Origin: Epiperipatus broadwayi
Taxonomy: Eukaryota; Onychophora; Udeonychophora; Euonychophora; Peripatidae
Direction: 5' to 3'
Assembly (NCBI GenBank): GCA_028023455.1
Contig: JAQFVV010000056.1
Span: 3,348,001-3,412,000 of the forward strand
DNA length: 64,000 nucleotides
Under the pieces are notes generated by a model, which was not told the DNA's origin, did no database searches, and saw nothing but the letters and a program-made list of their open reading frames with translations. Positions within the stretch are counted from its first letter, which is position 1. Every line of letters starts with the position of its first letter. Positions 1 through 11,930 of the stretch are shown in pieces. A program made the translations under genes and the position numbers.

Positions 1-436
1 TTTGTTTCAATAATTCATTCATAGCTGCCAATTTTCATTCAAGATTCTGGGTTTGAAGTTAGGTTGCTATGCATTTTTTTAATTTAAAAAAAAAGTTTTT
101 CTTTCATTTTATTCTTTCAGGGGAATTTCCACGAGCGGGAAAATACTAAAAAAAACCACGTGATATTTGTGAAGTGGGAATGTATAATTTAGAAAAAACA
201 ATAGATAATCAAACAATTAAAATACAGACATAAATGGTTTGGCAGGTCAATCATTCAAGAGGGGAAGGAAGGGATCCAGAGAATATAAAAGGTTAATCCA
301 TCCTTTAGGGTGGCTATTCATCATCGGTTATTAGAGAAACCTCATCGGGTTCAATAAGCAATTTTTCAATACAAAAATTGTAAATTTGATATTAATTTTT
401 CCGTTCTGTTTCCTGAATGAGAAACTTCGTCAAATT

Positions 437-2255
437 GTTTGTCTTTTGAAAGCCGGTCATGGCCGCTTGTCGGCGTTGTTTATGTGTTAAAACAATAAAA
501 TGTAACATTACCGGGCGCAATTTTAAAAATACGGTGACTTTTTTTGATCTCTTAAATTTTTTCTATTCTGTCTTTTAATATTTCATTTTTAGTGTTTTTT
601 TTTTTTTTTTTTTGGCTATACGGGCGATTTTTTTTTTTGACTTTAACTTTTATTTTTGAAATCAATTTTTATTACCTCCTTTTTAAAAAATAAAAACAAC
701 CAAAAAATAACTTCTGTCTCTAACTTTTACAAAGTATTTCTCAATACACCCCCCCGCCCCAAAATAAAATAAGATCAAAACTTTTGACTTTTTCAAGTTT
801 CTTTTTTTTTTTATTTAAAAATATGGCGACTTTTTTTTTGCCTTTATTTGTATACCGATAATATACTAAAACTTTTATTTTTAAAACCAATTTTTATTAC
901 CTTTTTTAAAAAATAAAAACAAACTAAAAATAACTTTTGTCACAGTGAAGACAGTATTTCTCAATCCACTCCCCCCCCAAAAAAAATTAAAATAAGATCT
1001 TTTTTGGCTTTAACTTTTATTTTTGAAATCAATTTTTATTACCTTTTTTTAAAAATAAAAACAACCAAAAAATAACTCGTGTCTATAACTTTTATAAAGT
1101 GTTTCTCAATCCCCCCCCCCACCCAAATTAAAATAAGATCAAAACTTTTGACTTTTTCAAGTTTCGTTTTTTTTTTTGTTTAAAAATATGGCCACTTTTT
1201 TTGGCCTATAAGGCAATATTTTTTTTGGCTTTATTTGTATACTGCTAATATACTAAAACTTTTATTTTTAAAACCAATTTCTATTACCTTTTTTTAAAAA
1301 TAAAAACAAACAAAAAATAATGTTGGTCTCTATCTTTTGTCTTAGTGAAGACAAAGTATTTCTCAACCCACTCCCCCCCCCAAAAAAAAAAAAAATTAAA
1401 ATAAGATCAAAACTTTTGAGTTCGTTGTCTTTTTGTTTTTTAAAAGACAGCGACTATACGGCGATTTTTTTTTGGCTTTATTTCTATTACGCGATGTCTA
1501 TTTTGCCATTTTTTTTAAAAAAACTTTTCCTATTAATTACACTTTTTGATCCTTTCAACACACCAGCACAAAAAAATTACAATAACATCAAAACTTCAGA
1601 CTTTTACACGTTTCATTTTACTTTTTCAGATTTAAAATATGGCAACTTTTTTTGGGGGGCTGTACGGTGGTTTTAATTACACAATTTCTATTTTGCCCTT
1701 ACTATTAATGACATTTTTTGATCCTTTTATTTTTCCTTACTATGTCATTAAAATTTTATTTTTAAGAATGGAATACATTCGGTTGCAAGAGCCTGACTGA
1801 CATCGGTAAGTGGCACAATTTGTGGCCATTTTGTCTCGTATAACTGCTCACGAAGGTGTGTGAGTTTTTGCATGAGCTCGGCCTTACACTTTCCCAATAT
1901 TTTGCAAATTACATGTTGGGTAGGGAAGGGTGGGAATGGTGTGACAATTCTTAGTGAGTCAGACTGTGTGATTTAAGTAGAAATTAAATTACTCTGCTAT
2001 GGAGATATCAAAACTTGTGGCCACTTGAAATCCAAACACCTTCAGGTGATTAGTGAATTGTGCGAATTCGCATAGTGTCGCGAAGCACAAATCAGGCCAT
2101 AATATTTCTGTGCAAAGGCATTGAGCGGCCTGCAATAGCTAAGATAAACAAAACTTTTCTTAGCCATAAGTGTAGGCCGCGGGAACGACATTTTTATGTG
2201 TTTTAACACATAAACGACGATGTCAAGCGGCCATGACCAGCTATCAAAAGACAAC
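437..2255. mobile_element. Non-autonomous TIR DNA transposon, copy 1, with 9-bp TSD
   Basis: The ends are inverted repeats of about 62 bp. The left end begins GTTTGTCTTTTGAAAGC and the reverse complement of the right end begins GTTGTCTTTTGATAGC. Both then share GGTCATGGCCGCTTG and GTTTATGTGTTAAAACA. Immediately outside, CGTCAAATT occurs at 428-436 and again at 2256-2264, a perfect 9-bp direct repeat that fixes the boundaries. No transposase is visible inside; the interior is low-complexity sequence with tandem units, so this is a non-autonomous element. A 9-bp duplication is known for Mutator-like and Merlin (8-9 bp) transposons, but the superfamily is not established here. A diverged relative lies at 59959-61665 and shares both TIRs and the right-hand 300 bp. 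Confidence 0.85.
630..1480. repeat. Degenerate tandem repeat inside the TIR element
   Basis: A motif containing ATTTTTGAAATCAATTTTTA recurs at about 645 and 1016. A sister motif containing TTTTTAAAACCAATTT recurs at about 872 and 1260. This gives a composite period of roughly 370-390 bp. Each unit carries a poly-C run, the word AAATAAGATC, a poly-T run and ATGGCGAC or ATGGCCAC. The open frame at 1320-1676 runs through this low-complexity sequence and has no recognisable protein. Confidence 0.7.
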
Positions 2256-2264
2256 CGTCAAATT

Positions 2265-3520
2265 TTATAATATTGTTACAAAATGAGTTGTGAGTAAATT
2301 TCTATATTAGGCACATCCTTTCTTCTCCAAAAGTTGACCAGCTTCATGATTTTTCTTTCATCCAAATATACCCAATTTATCAGTGATCAGCAAGTAATGA
2401 AACTTAAACTGCAGAAGGAATTTTGCTCAGGAGGGATTGACAAAACACTGTGTTCTATGAATAATTATTGCAAACTTAATTTTATTAAATTTAAAAAAGT
2501 TAGCTATTTGTATTATCCAAAATTTTGAGGAAAAATAATTCTGATTTCTTAAAATAAAGTGGAACTGAACGCTAAAATCCCATATGAACTATAAAATCAT
2601 CATAAATGGAATGAGAAATACATAGGTAAATGGACTACCTACAGTGAAGCTAAATTAATTCATTATACATGTCAAAACTTAAAAGCTAGTTATCTTCAAT
2701 TATGAAAATGCAATTAATGCCAAGAACCCAAAATGGATTAAGAATTATAACTAAAAATGAAAATTTAGTACATTCCATTATAAGGATTGATTATATATAA
2801 AAGTGATTCCTTCAATAAAGGCCTCTGAAGAATAATTTGCAACTAAAAGAACATGGATTTTGTCCTAAAACTTAGAACAGAAATAATAAGTCTCAAGGAG
2901 TGCTTCAGTGAAATAGACCAGAATTTTTCAAGGAACTATCTAATATGATATATGTGCACATGGAACAGAATCAAATAAGATAATACAAACCAAAAATTTA
3001 AAGTAAGAATCTGCAATAAAATGGGAAGATTGAAAGGATGATCTGGGAGGACTGTATGAGTATAATTTTATTACGTGTTATTAGTTTCTAAAATTTAATC
3101 TAAAAAAAAAAATTAATCATATATATCAATTTAAAGTTAATCTATGTTAAGGTTTTTTTTTATTTGAGTAGATAAGTTAATATCAAATAATTTTGTATGT
3201 GCCTTATTCCCAATAGTAATTTGTTGCTTTACATTTTTTTTTATGAAGGAAGTGAGAGATATTGAGTGAAATGTTTTTTTTAATCGGATCAGATATTATT
3301 ACCAAATACTTAGGCTTATTGATATGTTTTATAAAGATTATGTGAATTTTGTAATAAAATATCATCATTATGTGAAAAAAGTATAGAAAGATGGTTTTAA
3401 AAGTTAATACATATTTCTTCTTCTTATTATTATTGTAAAGTTAAAGTGAGTTGGATATAAGCTAATTAAGGCTTGAAAAAAATTGTTAGCTAATGTTTTA
3501 GTATACTATTTCACGAGAAG
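2265..3520. other. A+T-rich interval, no supported feature
   Basis: I see only short chance frames, A/T homopolymers and no repeat shared with the rest of the window. Confidence 0.5.
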
Positions 3521-3523
3521 AGT

Positions 3524-5351
3524 GTATATGTGAAATTTTACTTGTACAAATTGGCGTTAGACCCTTGTACAAGTGGATGGACAAAGAATCCCCACCAAGC
3601 TATTGTAGCTGTAGTTTCGTTCACTCACTAAGATGTTGATTCCATTTTTATAAAGTATTTAAATGCAGTGGAGGAGTTTCCCACTTGGTTATTTTCTACA
3701 CCGTAAGATTTCTTCATTGATGGCAGAGGGTGTTAGGTATACTCATGTCTTTCCGTATGACTAGGGATAAATCCTAGCATACCTCAGCCTTAGTGAAAAG
3801 ATTATTTGGGTCACTGCCTACCCTCATATTAATGTTGACATTCCTTATGGGGGTATGAATATCAGATACAGTAAAGTATTAGTTTTAAATATTGGTTACA
3901 AAGTTGTAAAATTGATTTAATGTCAGGATGAGTGCGGATAGTATATGTGCGATTATTATACTGAAACATTGCTTTATTTAAATGTTTTAATGAATTAATA
4001 AGAGCCAAGAATAATAACGAAGTCAAACATTAAATTTAAGAGTTCAATAAGACCTGAGAATATAGTAAGTGGTGCATATATAGAATTATCTAGAAAGTAT
4101 ATGCACAGCCAGCTGAGAACTTCGCTGGAATGGTAAGATCACTGAAGTATTATTATCGTAAGAACATTGATATAGATTGTATGCATGTATGATAATGATT
4201 TAAGCTAAGTACCGATTTCTTAACACTTGAAAGGTAACTTGATTGTGAGAAGGCAAGCAATACTTAAAATATCTCCATTGTAAAACATAAGGGGAAGACA
4301 TATTAGGTTAAGATAATTAATTGGAAATTAGAAATAAATCAGTAATTGAAAGAGTTAAGAATTGGGGAAGAAATTTAATATTCAATATATCTTAATTAAA
4401 AAGAAGAAAAAATGGAGGTAAATATTAGCGTTATATATCGGTTTTATTATTATTACTCCATGGCAATTGTGATCCCCTAGTGAATAAGAATTAAATAAGA
4501 CTGTATTCTATAACATCGCAAAATTAGCAGTTTATTTAGGGATTTTTTTTTTTTATCATACGGAGAACCGGATGAAGCCATGGGAATTATGAAAATAATG
4601 TAATTATTGTATTGATTTATATTTGATAATAAAAATTATTGTTTTTAGAATAAGATTTTGTGTAAGTCTCAGTGTTTTATGGCTTATTACAATCTAGAAA
4701 TTTCAAGTCCAATCATGCGTCAATACCCTGTTATTTATATGTGGAGCATTATTTTATTAAATCACACCAGGTAAAATTTATTTAAATGGTTAATTTTCTA
4801 AGCTTATGTAGCACTGCAAGATTTAAATTACCAATATTCCTGAAATCATTTAGTATATTTAAAGTATAGATTATGAATTGCGGGATGGTTATTGGGTGAT
4901 AATCCATAGCAGCTTGTTCGACTTCCAGACATTATTGTTCTAAAACCCTGAGAAGAAATTATCATAGGAGATAAATGAGCTAGAACAATGAAAAATTGAG
5001 AGTAAAAGAGATAGTTATGAATGTGAAAATGATGGAGGGATGGATCAGGAAGGTGGAGATGGGCATGGAACTATTTATAATCTGAAACAAAATTTTAATT
5101 GTGACTTTAATGGTAATGGATGGGGAGTGTGCTGAGAGTATAAATTGTAATAGGAGTGGAACTTAAAGTTTCTTCTCTTTAATAAATAAGAATTTCCAAG
5201 AGTACTAGCATTATTATTTTTTTTACTGCGCTCTCAGTGTTTTCTCCGTTTATTGATTATTTATTATCCCCTTCGTTAGATATTGTTATTAGAAATTATT
5301 AAATAAATTATTGAAATAAGGTTTAGCCTAAATATTTTCATTGAAGTTGCA
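3524..5351 (+). repeat. Possible solo LTR with PBS-like junction
   Basis: The 3' part has the order expected of an LTR: TATAAATT near 5139, an AATAAA cluster near 5182-5190, then a segment ending in TTGCA at 5351. This is followed at once by ATTTGGCGCCCTGG, whose TGGCGCCC core matches the primer-binding site complementary to the 3' end of tRNA-Lys. The start at TGTATATGTG (3524) is a guess. No second copy, gag or pol is visible, and TGGCGCCCTG also occurs at about 36265 in an unrelated tRNA-like context, which weakens the case. Confidence 0.22.
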
Positions 5352-5784
5352 ATTTGGCGCCCTGGCAAATATTCTTATTAATATTTGATCCCATCGCCAT
5401 CGATCCTGAGGGAGGCCACATGAGAGGTGTTGTTGGCAGTGGTATAAACAATGTCGTATTTTTAAAGGTTAGGAATGGCGCTTGAGAGAAGATAGGTTAT
5501 TGGTGACGGTAATTGCCATCAGCTGTGCTAAAGAAAGGTTACAATATATATATATAAAGACTTCAAACATGAGTCATGAATTTAAAAAAAAACATAATAC
5601 AACAACAACAACACAAAATCAATATTTATTTTTTGTCAGTAATTGCATTCATTATAAAACAAAATAAGTATTTTATTTTGTTTTATGTTTTTGCTATGGT
5701 ATCTATTTAGTTATTTTTTGAGATAAAACTTACCTGTAGTAATTTAAATTTGAAAGCAGTTTAAAAATTGGATCATTTTCTATA

Positions 5785-6390
5785 ATATTATCATCATCAT
5801 CACCATTTTCAACATTAGCAATCTATGGTAAGATAAAGATATCTCCAAATTTAATCAAGTTTCTCCAATTTCTAATCTCTTTTCTCCACATCATCCCAGC
5901 ATACTTCCTTATTTCATCCATCAATCTCACACGTGTTCTCTTTCTAGGCCTTTTGAAATCTTTTGGAATACAGTTTAAGGTTTCAACTGTCCATCTATTA
6001 TCATCTCTTCTAGCAATATGTCCAGCCCAATTCCATTTCAATGATGTCAATAACACCTAACTGTTCTCTCATCTGTGTATTTCGTTTTCAATTTCTTCTT
6101 GTTACTCCTAACATACATTTTTCCATAATTCGCGGAGTGGTCTGAAATCTATATTGCTTATTTATTAAATATCAAAGTCTCAGATGCCTAACAAAGAACT
6201 GGTAAAACACTTTCAAACACATAGGCATATTTATTTCCTTTTAATATTTATTTCTATCAAAAGCATTACAACCAAGTTTATTCTATGATTAATTTTATCT
6301 ATTATATTTCTATCTGTTAACTTTTTCTAATCCCATCATTATCATTCTCAATTTTCTTCTTTGAGAAAATCCATTGAATGTCTTTTTTTT
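5785..6390 (-). pseudogene. RTE-like LINE, 3' end of ORF (fragment)
   Basis: On the minus strand an open stretch at 5823-6056 contains LKWNWAGHIARRDDNRWT and then KRPRKRTRVRLMDEIRK, the conserved C-terminal tail seen in RTE-type endonuclease-reverse transcriptases. Nucleotide similarity to the other LINE in this window (about 32620-33200) continues upstream through frameshifts to roughly 6390. After the stop the element ends in a GATGATGATGATAAT tail, the short tandem 3' tail typical of the RTE clade. The copy is 5'-truncated, frameshifted and inactive. The clade name rests on the tail and C-terminal motif, not on a phylogeny. Confidence 0.7.
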
Positions 6391-8340
6391 CCATTAAATT
6401 ATTATTATTATTTTTAAAAAAGGTAATAAAATAATAATAGCTTCTCTTCTCTATTGAATAAACAAAAAAATGTTAAATAATCTTTAAATATTTATAAACT
6501 GATATCATTTTTTTTTTTTTTTTATAATATTCAAATGCAGATTTGTTTCTATCTTGTTTCTTTGAAATTAGAAAAAAAATATTTGAAATATAATTACCCT
6601 GAACAACCAGTTTTACCTTTATAAACTTTCATTAAATTTTTACTTACCCTATGCTTTCTTACTGAATCTTCATATTTTTAAAAATTAGCCTTAGTTTTCT
6701 ATTGCTAACTATTTCTTAATAACTTTGGCCTCAAAAAAATGTTCACTATTTTCAAATGGCAGGTGATATCTATATTATGTTTGATTCGATAATTTCCAAT
6801 TTCATGCCTATGCTATAACTATATCACCTTTTTCTAAGTTTAGAATATAATGGCATACAATTATAAAATATGTAATACCATATGCAAATATATGCTATAA
6901 TGCTAAAAAATTATTGTATTTTTTGATGTAAGTTTATAATTTTGAAAAAATAAATAAATTTAAGTTTCCAATCCATAAAGCAGTGAAGACTTTTAGTTAA
7001 TAATTATATAATTATTATTAATTCAAATATCTTTTAGTTTTTCTTTTTTTTAATTAACATGTTTTAACAAACTTACATATTTACTTATTTGCCTGACATT
7101 CAACATTTAATAAGAGATGACAGAAATAGTCCAACATATTATATCACATATATATTTACACGTATATGTATACACTTACACACACGATGTAAAAAGATAA
7201 TAGAAGCAGATTAAAAAAGTAAATTATGATAGAAAGATAACGTGTCTTTAACATTTTTTACAGGTTTTCTTAAAATTCATGAACTGTCAACTTGGTCAAA
7301 CAGATTTCAAATTAGATTTCTTATTGATGCATGACTTAATTATTTCAATAGTTGGAGACAGTTGGGCTTCAACCATGCTGTAATCATTAAATGAAAGTTA
7401 GTTTTATTGTATATTAAGAATGAAAGGGAAAAAAAACTTGAAAACAATTTCAAACTTAAAATGATCTATTTTAAAACACATTAAATGCATTAGCTTTAAA
7501 TAAATAAAAAGTTTATTAGTAACTTTTATATATATACAAAATCTAAAACTATGTCCAGAAGTTTAATGAACTAGAGATAATTTTGCTCCTATCTCCTTCA
7601 GAAATTTTCTATGTGGATATGTTAGATTGTCTTTAAAGGATCATTATCAAGCCTCTAGAAACTAATAAGATCTGATAGGTGAAATAGACCAATCAAATTA
7701 CCAGCAGAAAACTTTCCTATTGCATTTTTTTCTGATTGGGCCTCCAAATGATTGACACCTAATCTGTTATCACAAAAAAGCCTTTATCTCTTAATTCCAT
7801 CCCAACTCTGCCACCAAAGTTTGATAGCCAGATTTCTATTGTTAATATTACAGCTCAGATAATGGTTTGGAAAATTGAATTTGTTTCTGTTTTCTCAGAA
7901 TAACTAAAGTGAAAAGTTTATGTATAATTGAATATATATATTCTATAGAAAAACCTTAAATTCAGTCCTCCATGTTCAAGTTAATGTTGACAGAGTTCAC
8001 AATCTATTTAAAAACCACTGTTCAATAACATTCTAAAAGCTTTTTCAGTTATTAAATACCAATAAATCTTCAAATATAAAATCATATTTATCACTCTATT
8101 GAGACTTATATTTTATATTTTCAAGCTTCTTGAATAAATGATTCCATTGGCAATTGAATCAGTAATTTTAAGAGTTTGACAGATGAAAAAAAAAGAAAAG
8201 GAAGAAAATACTATTAAAAAGCTGCTAGTCCAAAAATTAATATATATATACACATATACAAACACATATACAGGTGACATTTTCTTAAATTTAATATTGG
8301 CATTTATTGTAATAAACATAAAACTGACTCATAAATTACC
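6391..8340. other. A+T-rich interval, no supported feature
   Basis: Only microsatellite-like TA and CA tracts (about 7150-7180) and chance frames are seen. Confidence 0.5.
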
Positions 8341-8359
8341 ATTTGAGTTGGGAAATAAG

Positions 8360-8455
8360 ATGGCCGCTCTTTTCCCTTTAAAGATTATATCTTGTGGCCA
8401 GGATGAAAGTATTCTTGCAGTAATGTTGTTTAACAGCACTGGTGTGAAGGTTTGA
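8360..8455 (+). CDS. Candidate small coding exon (start codon in strong context)
   Basis: A 31-codon frame opens with AAGATGGCC, a good Kozak context that also matches the YY1-type AAGATGGC word of many promoters or first exons. Its composition is unlike the Phe/Asn/Lys/Tyr-rich chance frames around it: it starts MAALFPLKIISCGQDES and ends with LFNSTGVKV before TGA. A GT lies just before the stop (8450), so the stop could be intronic, but GTTTGA is a weak donor. I do not recognise the protein. It could be a first exon of a small host gene or chance. Confidence 0.25.
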   Translation: MAALFPLKIISCGQDESILAVMLFNSTGVKV

Positions 8456-9039
8456 TTATCTTCTTATATAGTTATAATAAAATAAATGTTTTTCTTTTCA
8501 GTTTTTTTTTTTTTTGAGAAGTGGTTTAACTATATTATATTCCCAATTTTGTTTACAATCGATTATTTACAATAACGATTGTAAAAAAAAAAATTTAAAA
8601 ACTTTTTTTGGTAACCATTTTGAACTTACATGCATGACTGATGATAATATCATAGGATAATGATTTATATATCACCCCAAAGAAAAATGGCAACAGAAAT
8701 ACTAAGTAATCATAAGCTTATTTTGATGAAGTACAATAACCAAATGTATTAATATTATATATTAAAATATGAACATTAGCTTAAAAACTTTATATTCACT
8801 CATTTTTATAGATTAAAATTCTTATTATTGCTATTTTGCTTATGGCAAAAATTACAATCACCATACAGTAATTGTAAAATGCAAGTTATTTTGAAAAACA
8901 AAAAGGACTTCGGTGTACTATGCAATAGAAATCACTAAATATAAATGTAAAACATCAAATACTGTACTGTATTTGCTTAATTTTAATTAAGATCATAATT
9001 TGTTTAAAAGATATCTAAGCCAAAAGGAGACATTATCAT

Positions 9040-9145
9040 AAACTGTGTTGCTGGTGGTCGAGAGGTCAGCACATCTGCTTTACAAGCAGCTGTCCCAGGT
9101 TAGCGGCTTCACTTCCCCGCCGATGCTATGACACATGAAGAAAAA
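9040..9145 (+). mobile_element. tRNA-derived SINE, copy 1
   Basis: This copy shares GGTGGTCGAGAGGTCAG (Pol III A-box region), an anticodon-like arm CTGC-TTTACAA-GCAG and the 3' block GATGCTATGACACATGA with copies at 22348-22449 (minus) and 37400-37500. The B box here is degraded (GGCTTCACTTCC). A variable-arm-like stretch between the anticodon arm and B box resembles class II (Leu/Ser-type) tRNAs. It abuts the lower end of the LTR element that follows. Confidence 0.7.
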
Positions 9146-9149
9146 CAAA

Positions 9150-9744
9150 CAATAAACACAGACTTCTATAAATACAATTTAATACTATTTATTCAGCTTA
9201 TATACAATATTTATAAAATTATACAAAACTGTTTAAATCTGTTAGTGTATGTATATAAAATATACAGATTATGAACAATAATGTTTGTTATGCCGTATGC
9301 CTGATATTCTGGCCGAGATAGAATAATTAATTGCCAAGCAATTATTACTGTAAAAAACTTCAGGTGCCCTTCTAGATTTACCCAGCACTTCCAGTTGTAT
9401 CATGACAACTTGCTTCATGTCCAATTATGACCTCACAGCTCCCAGTTCTAACATGAACTTGCCTCACTGCTTTAGCCATATAGTGAAGATGTATATTGCC
9501 ATTCAGGTCTGTAAGTAATTTATTGTTGTCTCCCTGTATCCCCAACATATTTATAGCCAGATACCGATTTATAATGAAAGCAATTGGATTTATTGAAAAT
9601 CATCAACCATTGGTCTATTTCCGATAATGGATAAATCTGATCTATTCATATATCTATTGGTCTGTGACAATAAATGCTCAATCCAATCAAGATAAAAAGG
9701 AATCTGGACAAGACCTTTAGTTGAAGATAAATTGAGATATAACA
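9150..9744 (-). repeat. 3' LTR of minus-strand LTR retrotransposon
   Basis: Read on the minus strand, the LTR begins TGTTATATCTC at 9744, directly after the purine run AGGAATAGGGAG (9745-9756), the expected polypurine tract. It contains TATAAATAT (minus, 9547-9555) and an AATAAATAG poly(A)-type signal near 9186-9193. The segment 9195-9590 is a diverged duplicate of 11501-11918 in the same orientation. The distal end is not exact and lies close to the SINE. Confidence 0.7.
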
Positions 9745-9758
9745 CTCCCTATTCCTGG

Positions 9759-9833
9759 CTAAAAATAGTCCTGGGGAATGTAGTCATTCAGATACTTTGG
9801 TGTATTTCCTCGTTGAGTGGCTTCATCAGCAGA
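9759..9833 (-). pseudogene. Extreme C-terminus of LTR-retrotransposon pol (integrase end)
   Basis: A minus-strand frame of 24 codons ends NTPKYLNDYIPQDYF then TAG at 9759-9761, three bases before the polypurine tract. Ty3/gypsy-type pol proteins of invertebrates commonly end in such an Arg/Thr/Pro then Tyr-Leu-rich tail just ahead of the 3' LTR. Nothing of reverse transcriptase or the catalytic integrase core is recognisable between here and the protease trace, so pol was almost entirely deleted. Confidence 0.5.
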
Positions 9834-10329
9834 TCTAGGGTCATTTGTAGATCTGGTAATTTTGAACTTTATAGACTCAATATTACTGTCTGGTAACTCT
9901 TCACTGTTGGCTGGGGACTTATAATTCAATCTTAGTTAGTTTCTGTGCCTATGATGTTACAGTCCATTAGCTGTTTGAAAAACCACTATTTGCAATTTAT
10001 TTAATTTGATTATAACTGCTCATGATGATTCCCTTGAACATGTGATCTAGGACTTAGATATCTATCCACTTTTACTTTTACTGTCATGGATTATCCTAGG
10101 GTTCAAACACAGTTTATCAATCATTTCTAGGTAGATCCTTTTTGGTTATATTTTTGTGAGCCCAAGTGATTGAACCACTCAGGGAATAATAAATTGCTGT
10201 GCTAACCAGCAGACATAAGAAGAAGCAAATAAATTGTTTTTAGTAGGCATAACTTTAGTTCTTATTTGACTCAAGAGTGATAATTCATTGCCATGATTGC
10301 AGCTGGTGTTAATTTTTTTCAATAATGAT

Positions 10330-10410
10330 AGCCAATGACTTTTTTGAAACAATGGACACTATAGATACAATATCCATTTCATTATTATTGGTGTATCATT
10401 AATAAAAATT
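10330..10410 (-). pseudogene. Retroviral-type aspartic protease remnant
   Basis: The minus strand reads EMDIVSIVSIVSKK. Its position downstream of the gag zinc knuckle and the pattern (acidic Asp followed by small residues and a VSIVS strand) match the active-site strand of gypsy-type proteases, in which Asp-Thr/Ser-Gly is expected. The Thr-Gly pair is not present, and stops and frameshifts flank it. It is dead. Confidence 0.4.
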
Positions 10411-10439
10411 TTGTGTTTGAAAGCTGAATCAATGCATCT

Positions 10440-11010
10440 CATGTTATTTATACAGACATTAATATTATTTGATTTTACATTTGCCCTTCTGACTTTTGGA
10501 ATGGACTCTTCCATTCTTTTCTGATTTACTAGGTTTTTTCTTTTTAAAACAAACAGCTTCTATGTGCCCAATATGCTTACAATAACGACACACTATACTG
10601 GTATGGACATTAATTGTTCTTGTTTGGGTTTGTCATATCTATAACAAACTTTAACAATGCCATTGTCAATAAGAGTCTGTAAGCTCATTCTGATTGGAAA
10701 AATCATTAAACCATCTAACTTGCTGATCCACTGCTTTAATCTGGGATCACTTTTCTTTAATGGAGCAGTCTGAATTGCTGATGACTCAGAGCCACCTGAG
10801 AAACAGCTGAATCAAATGTAATACTAATGCCCATCAACAGTTTGATCCTAAGATTGCAGTCTTTCATTCAACAAATGAAACAAACTCTCAAGCTTTGTGG
10901 AGGAAATCTTTAAAGACAGATCAATGCAAACTTCCTGAATATAGCAAAATCTCCCACTTTCTCCCCTTCTCTTTGTGTGTATAAAAATTGAAGAGATATC
11001 TCTGCATTAT
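10440..11010 (-). pseudogene. LTR-retrotransposon gag remnant with CCHC zinc knuckle
   Basis: Gag packages element RNA into virus-like particles. At 10549-10590 (minus) the frame reads IVCRYCKHIGHIEAVC, a perfect CX2CX4HX4C nucleocapsid knuckle followed by a Lys-rich tail. Upstream, in a shifted frame, YRYDKPKQ is seen about 20 codons before the knuckle, and WFNDFSNQNEL about 25 codons earlier. Further upstream near 10900-10985, LYTQREGEKVGDF matches the QxxGExVxxF signature of gypsy-type gag. At least two frameshifts and several stops break it. The distance from the 5' LTR (about 900 bp) fits a gag of usual size. Confidence 0.75.
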
Positions 11011-11479
11011 TAAGGATTTTGAGCAGAAAAGATTTGACAGTAGAGATAATGCTTTTTCAAATTTAAGCTCAGCCAGAAGCATGGGGGCTGCCTCTGCTTG
11101 TATGATCTAATATGTTTAAGATCTCCAGATACAAATATTAGTAAATTCAGGCTTTTTGATTTGATTAGCCTGCATATAAAAAAAGCACTTGATCCACATA
11201 TGATGGCCAATTTTCAGAATAGGTTGGATCAAATTCTTCTGAGTCAATTTTTTTTTTTTTTTTGCTATGGGAGAAAAAAATACTTTTTAAAATCGATAAT
11301 GAGTAACCACTTTGATCTGATTTTTTTTACACTTTTATTCATGCACTGATAATGTTGACTGTCAATTTTTTTGTAATTAATGTCAAAAGATCTAATGATG
11401 CACAGGGCTAAGACATTGACTGTTTAAACTTTTTCCTAGCAAAGGGGTGTGTGTGCGTGGAGTTTGAGTAATTCTGTTG

Positions 11480-11930
11480 TAATGAACCTAGACTCATATA
11501 AGCTTATATACAATATTTACAAATCTATACAAGACTTTAAATCTGTCGGTGTATTTATATACAATATACAGATTATGTACAATAATGTTTGTTACTGTCA
11601 TATGCCAATATAATGGCTGAGGTATAGTGTTTAATTGCCATGAAACTATTGCTGTAAGGGACATCAGTTGCCCTTCTATTTATCCAACACTTCCAGCTGT
11701 ATCATAACAGCTTGTCTTGTGTGTAGGTAAAATGATACTTCCAGCTACTTTGTGACAACTTGCCTTGTGTCTGTTCACATGATCTAACAGCTTCTAGTCT
11801 TATTGTGAATTTATCTCACTGCTTTAGCCATATAGTGAAGATTTGCATACTTGTCTCCCTTTACCTCCAATTGGACTATTTATAGCTAGATCCCCATCCA
11901 TAATTAAGCAATCAGATTCAACTAATTTTG
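11480..11930 (-). repeat. 5' LTR of the minus-strand retrotransposon (truncated)
   Basis: The segment 11501-11918 repeats 9195-9590 in direct orientation. Shared landmarks include AGCTTATATACAATATTTA, GATTATG-ACAATAATGTTTGTTA and GCTTTAGCCATATAGTGAAG. On the minus strand TATAAATAG lies at 11876-11884, so transcription would run toward gag. About 150 bp of U3 present in the other LTR is missing or unalignable. The two LTRs differ at many positions, so the insertion is old. Confidence 0.75.

Noticed and set aside
1320-1676. 118-codon plus-strand frame
   Set aside because: It runs through the low-complexity tandem repeat of the TIR element and is rich in Phe, Lys and Leu, with no motif.
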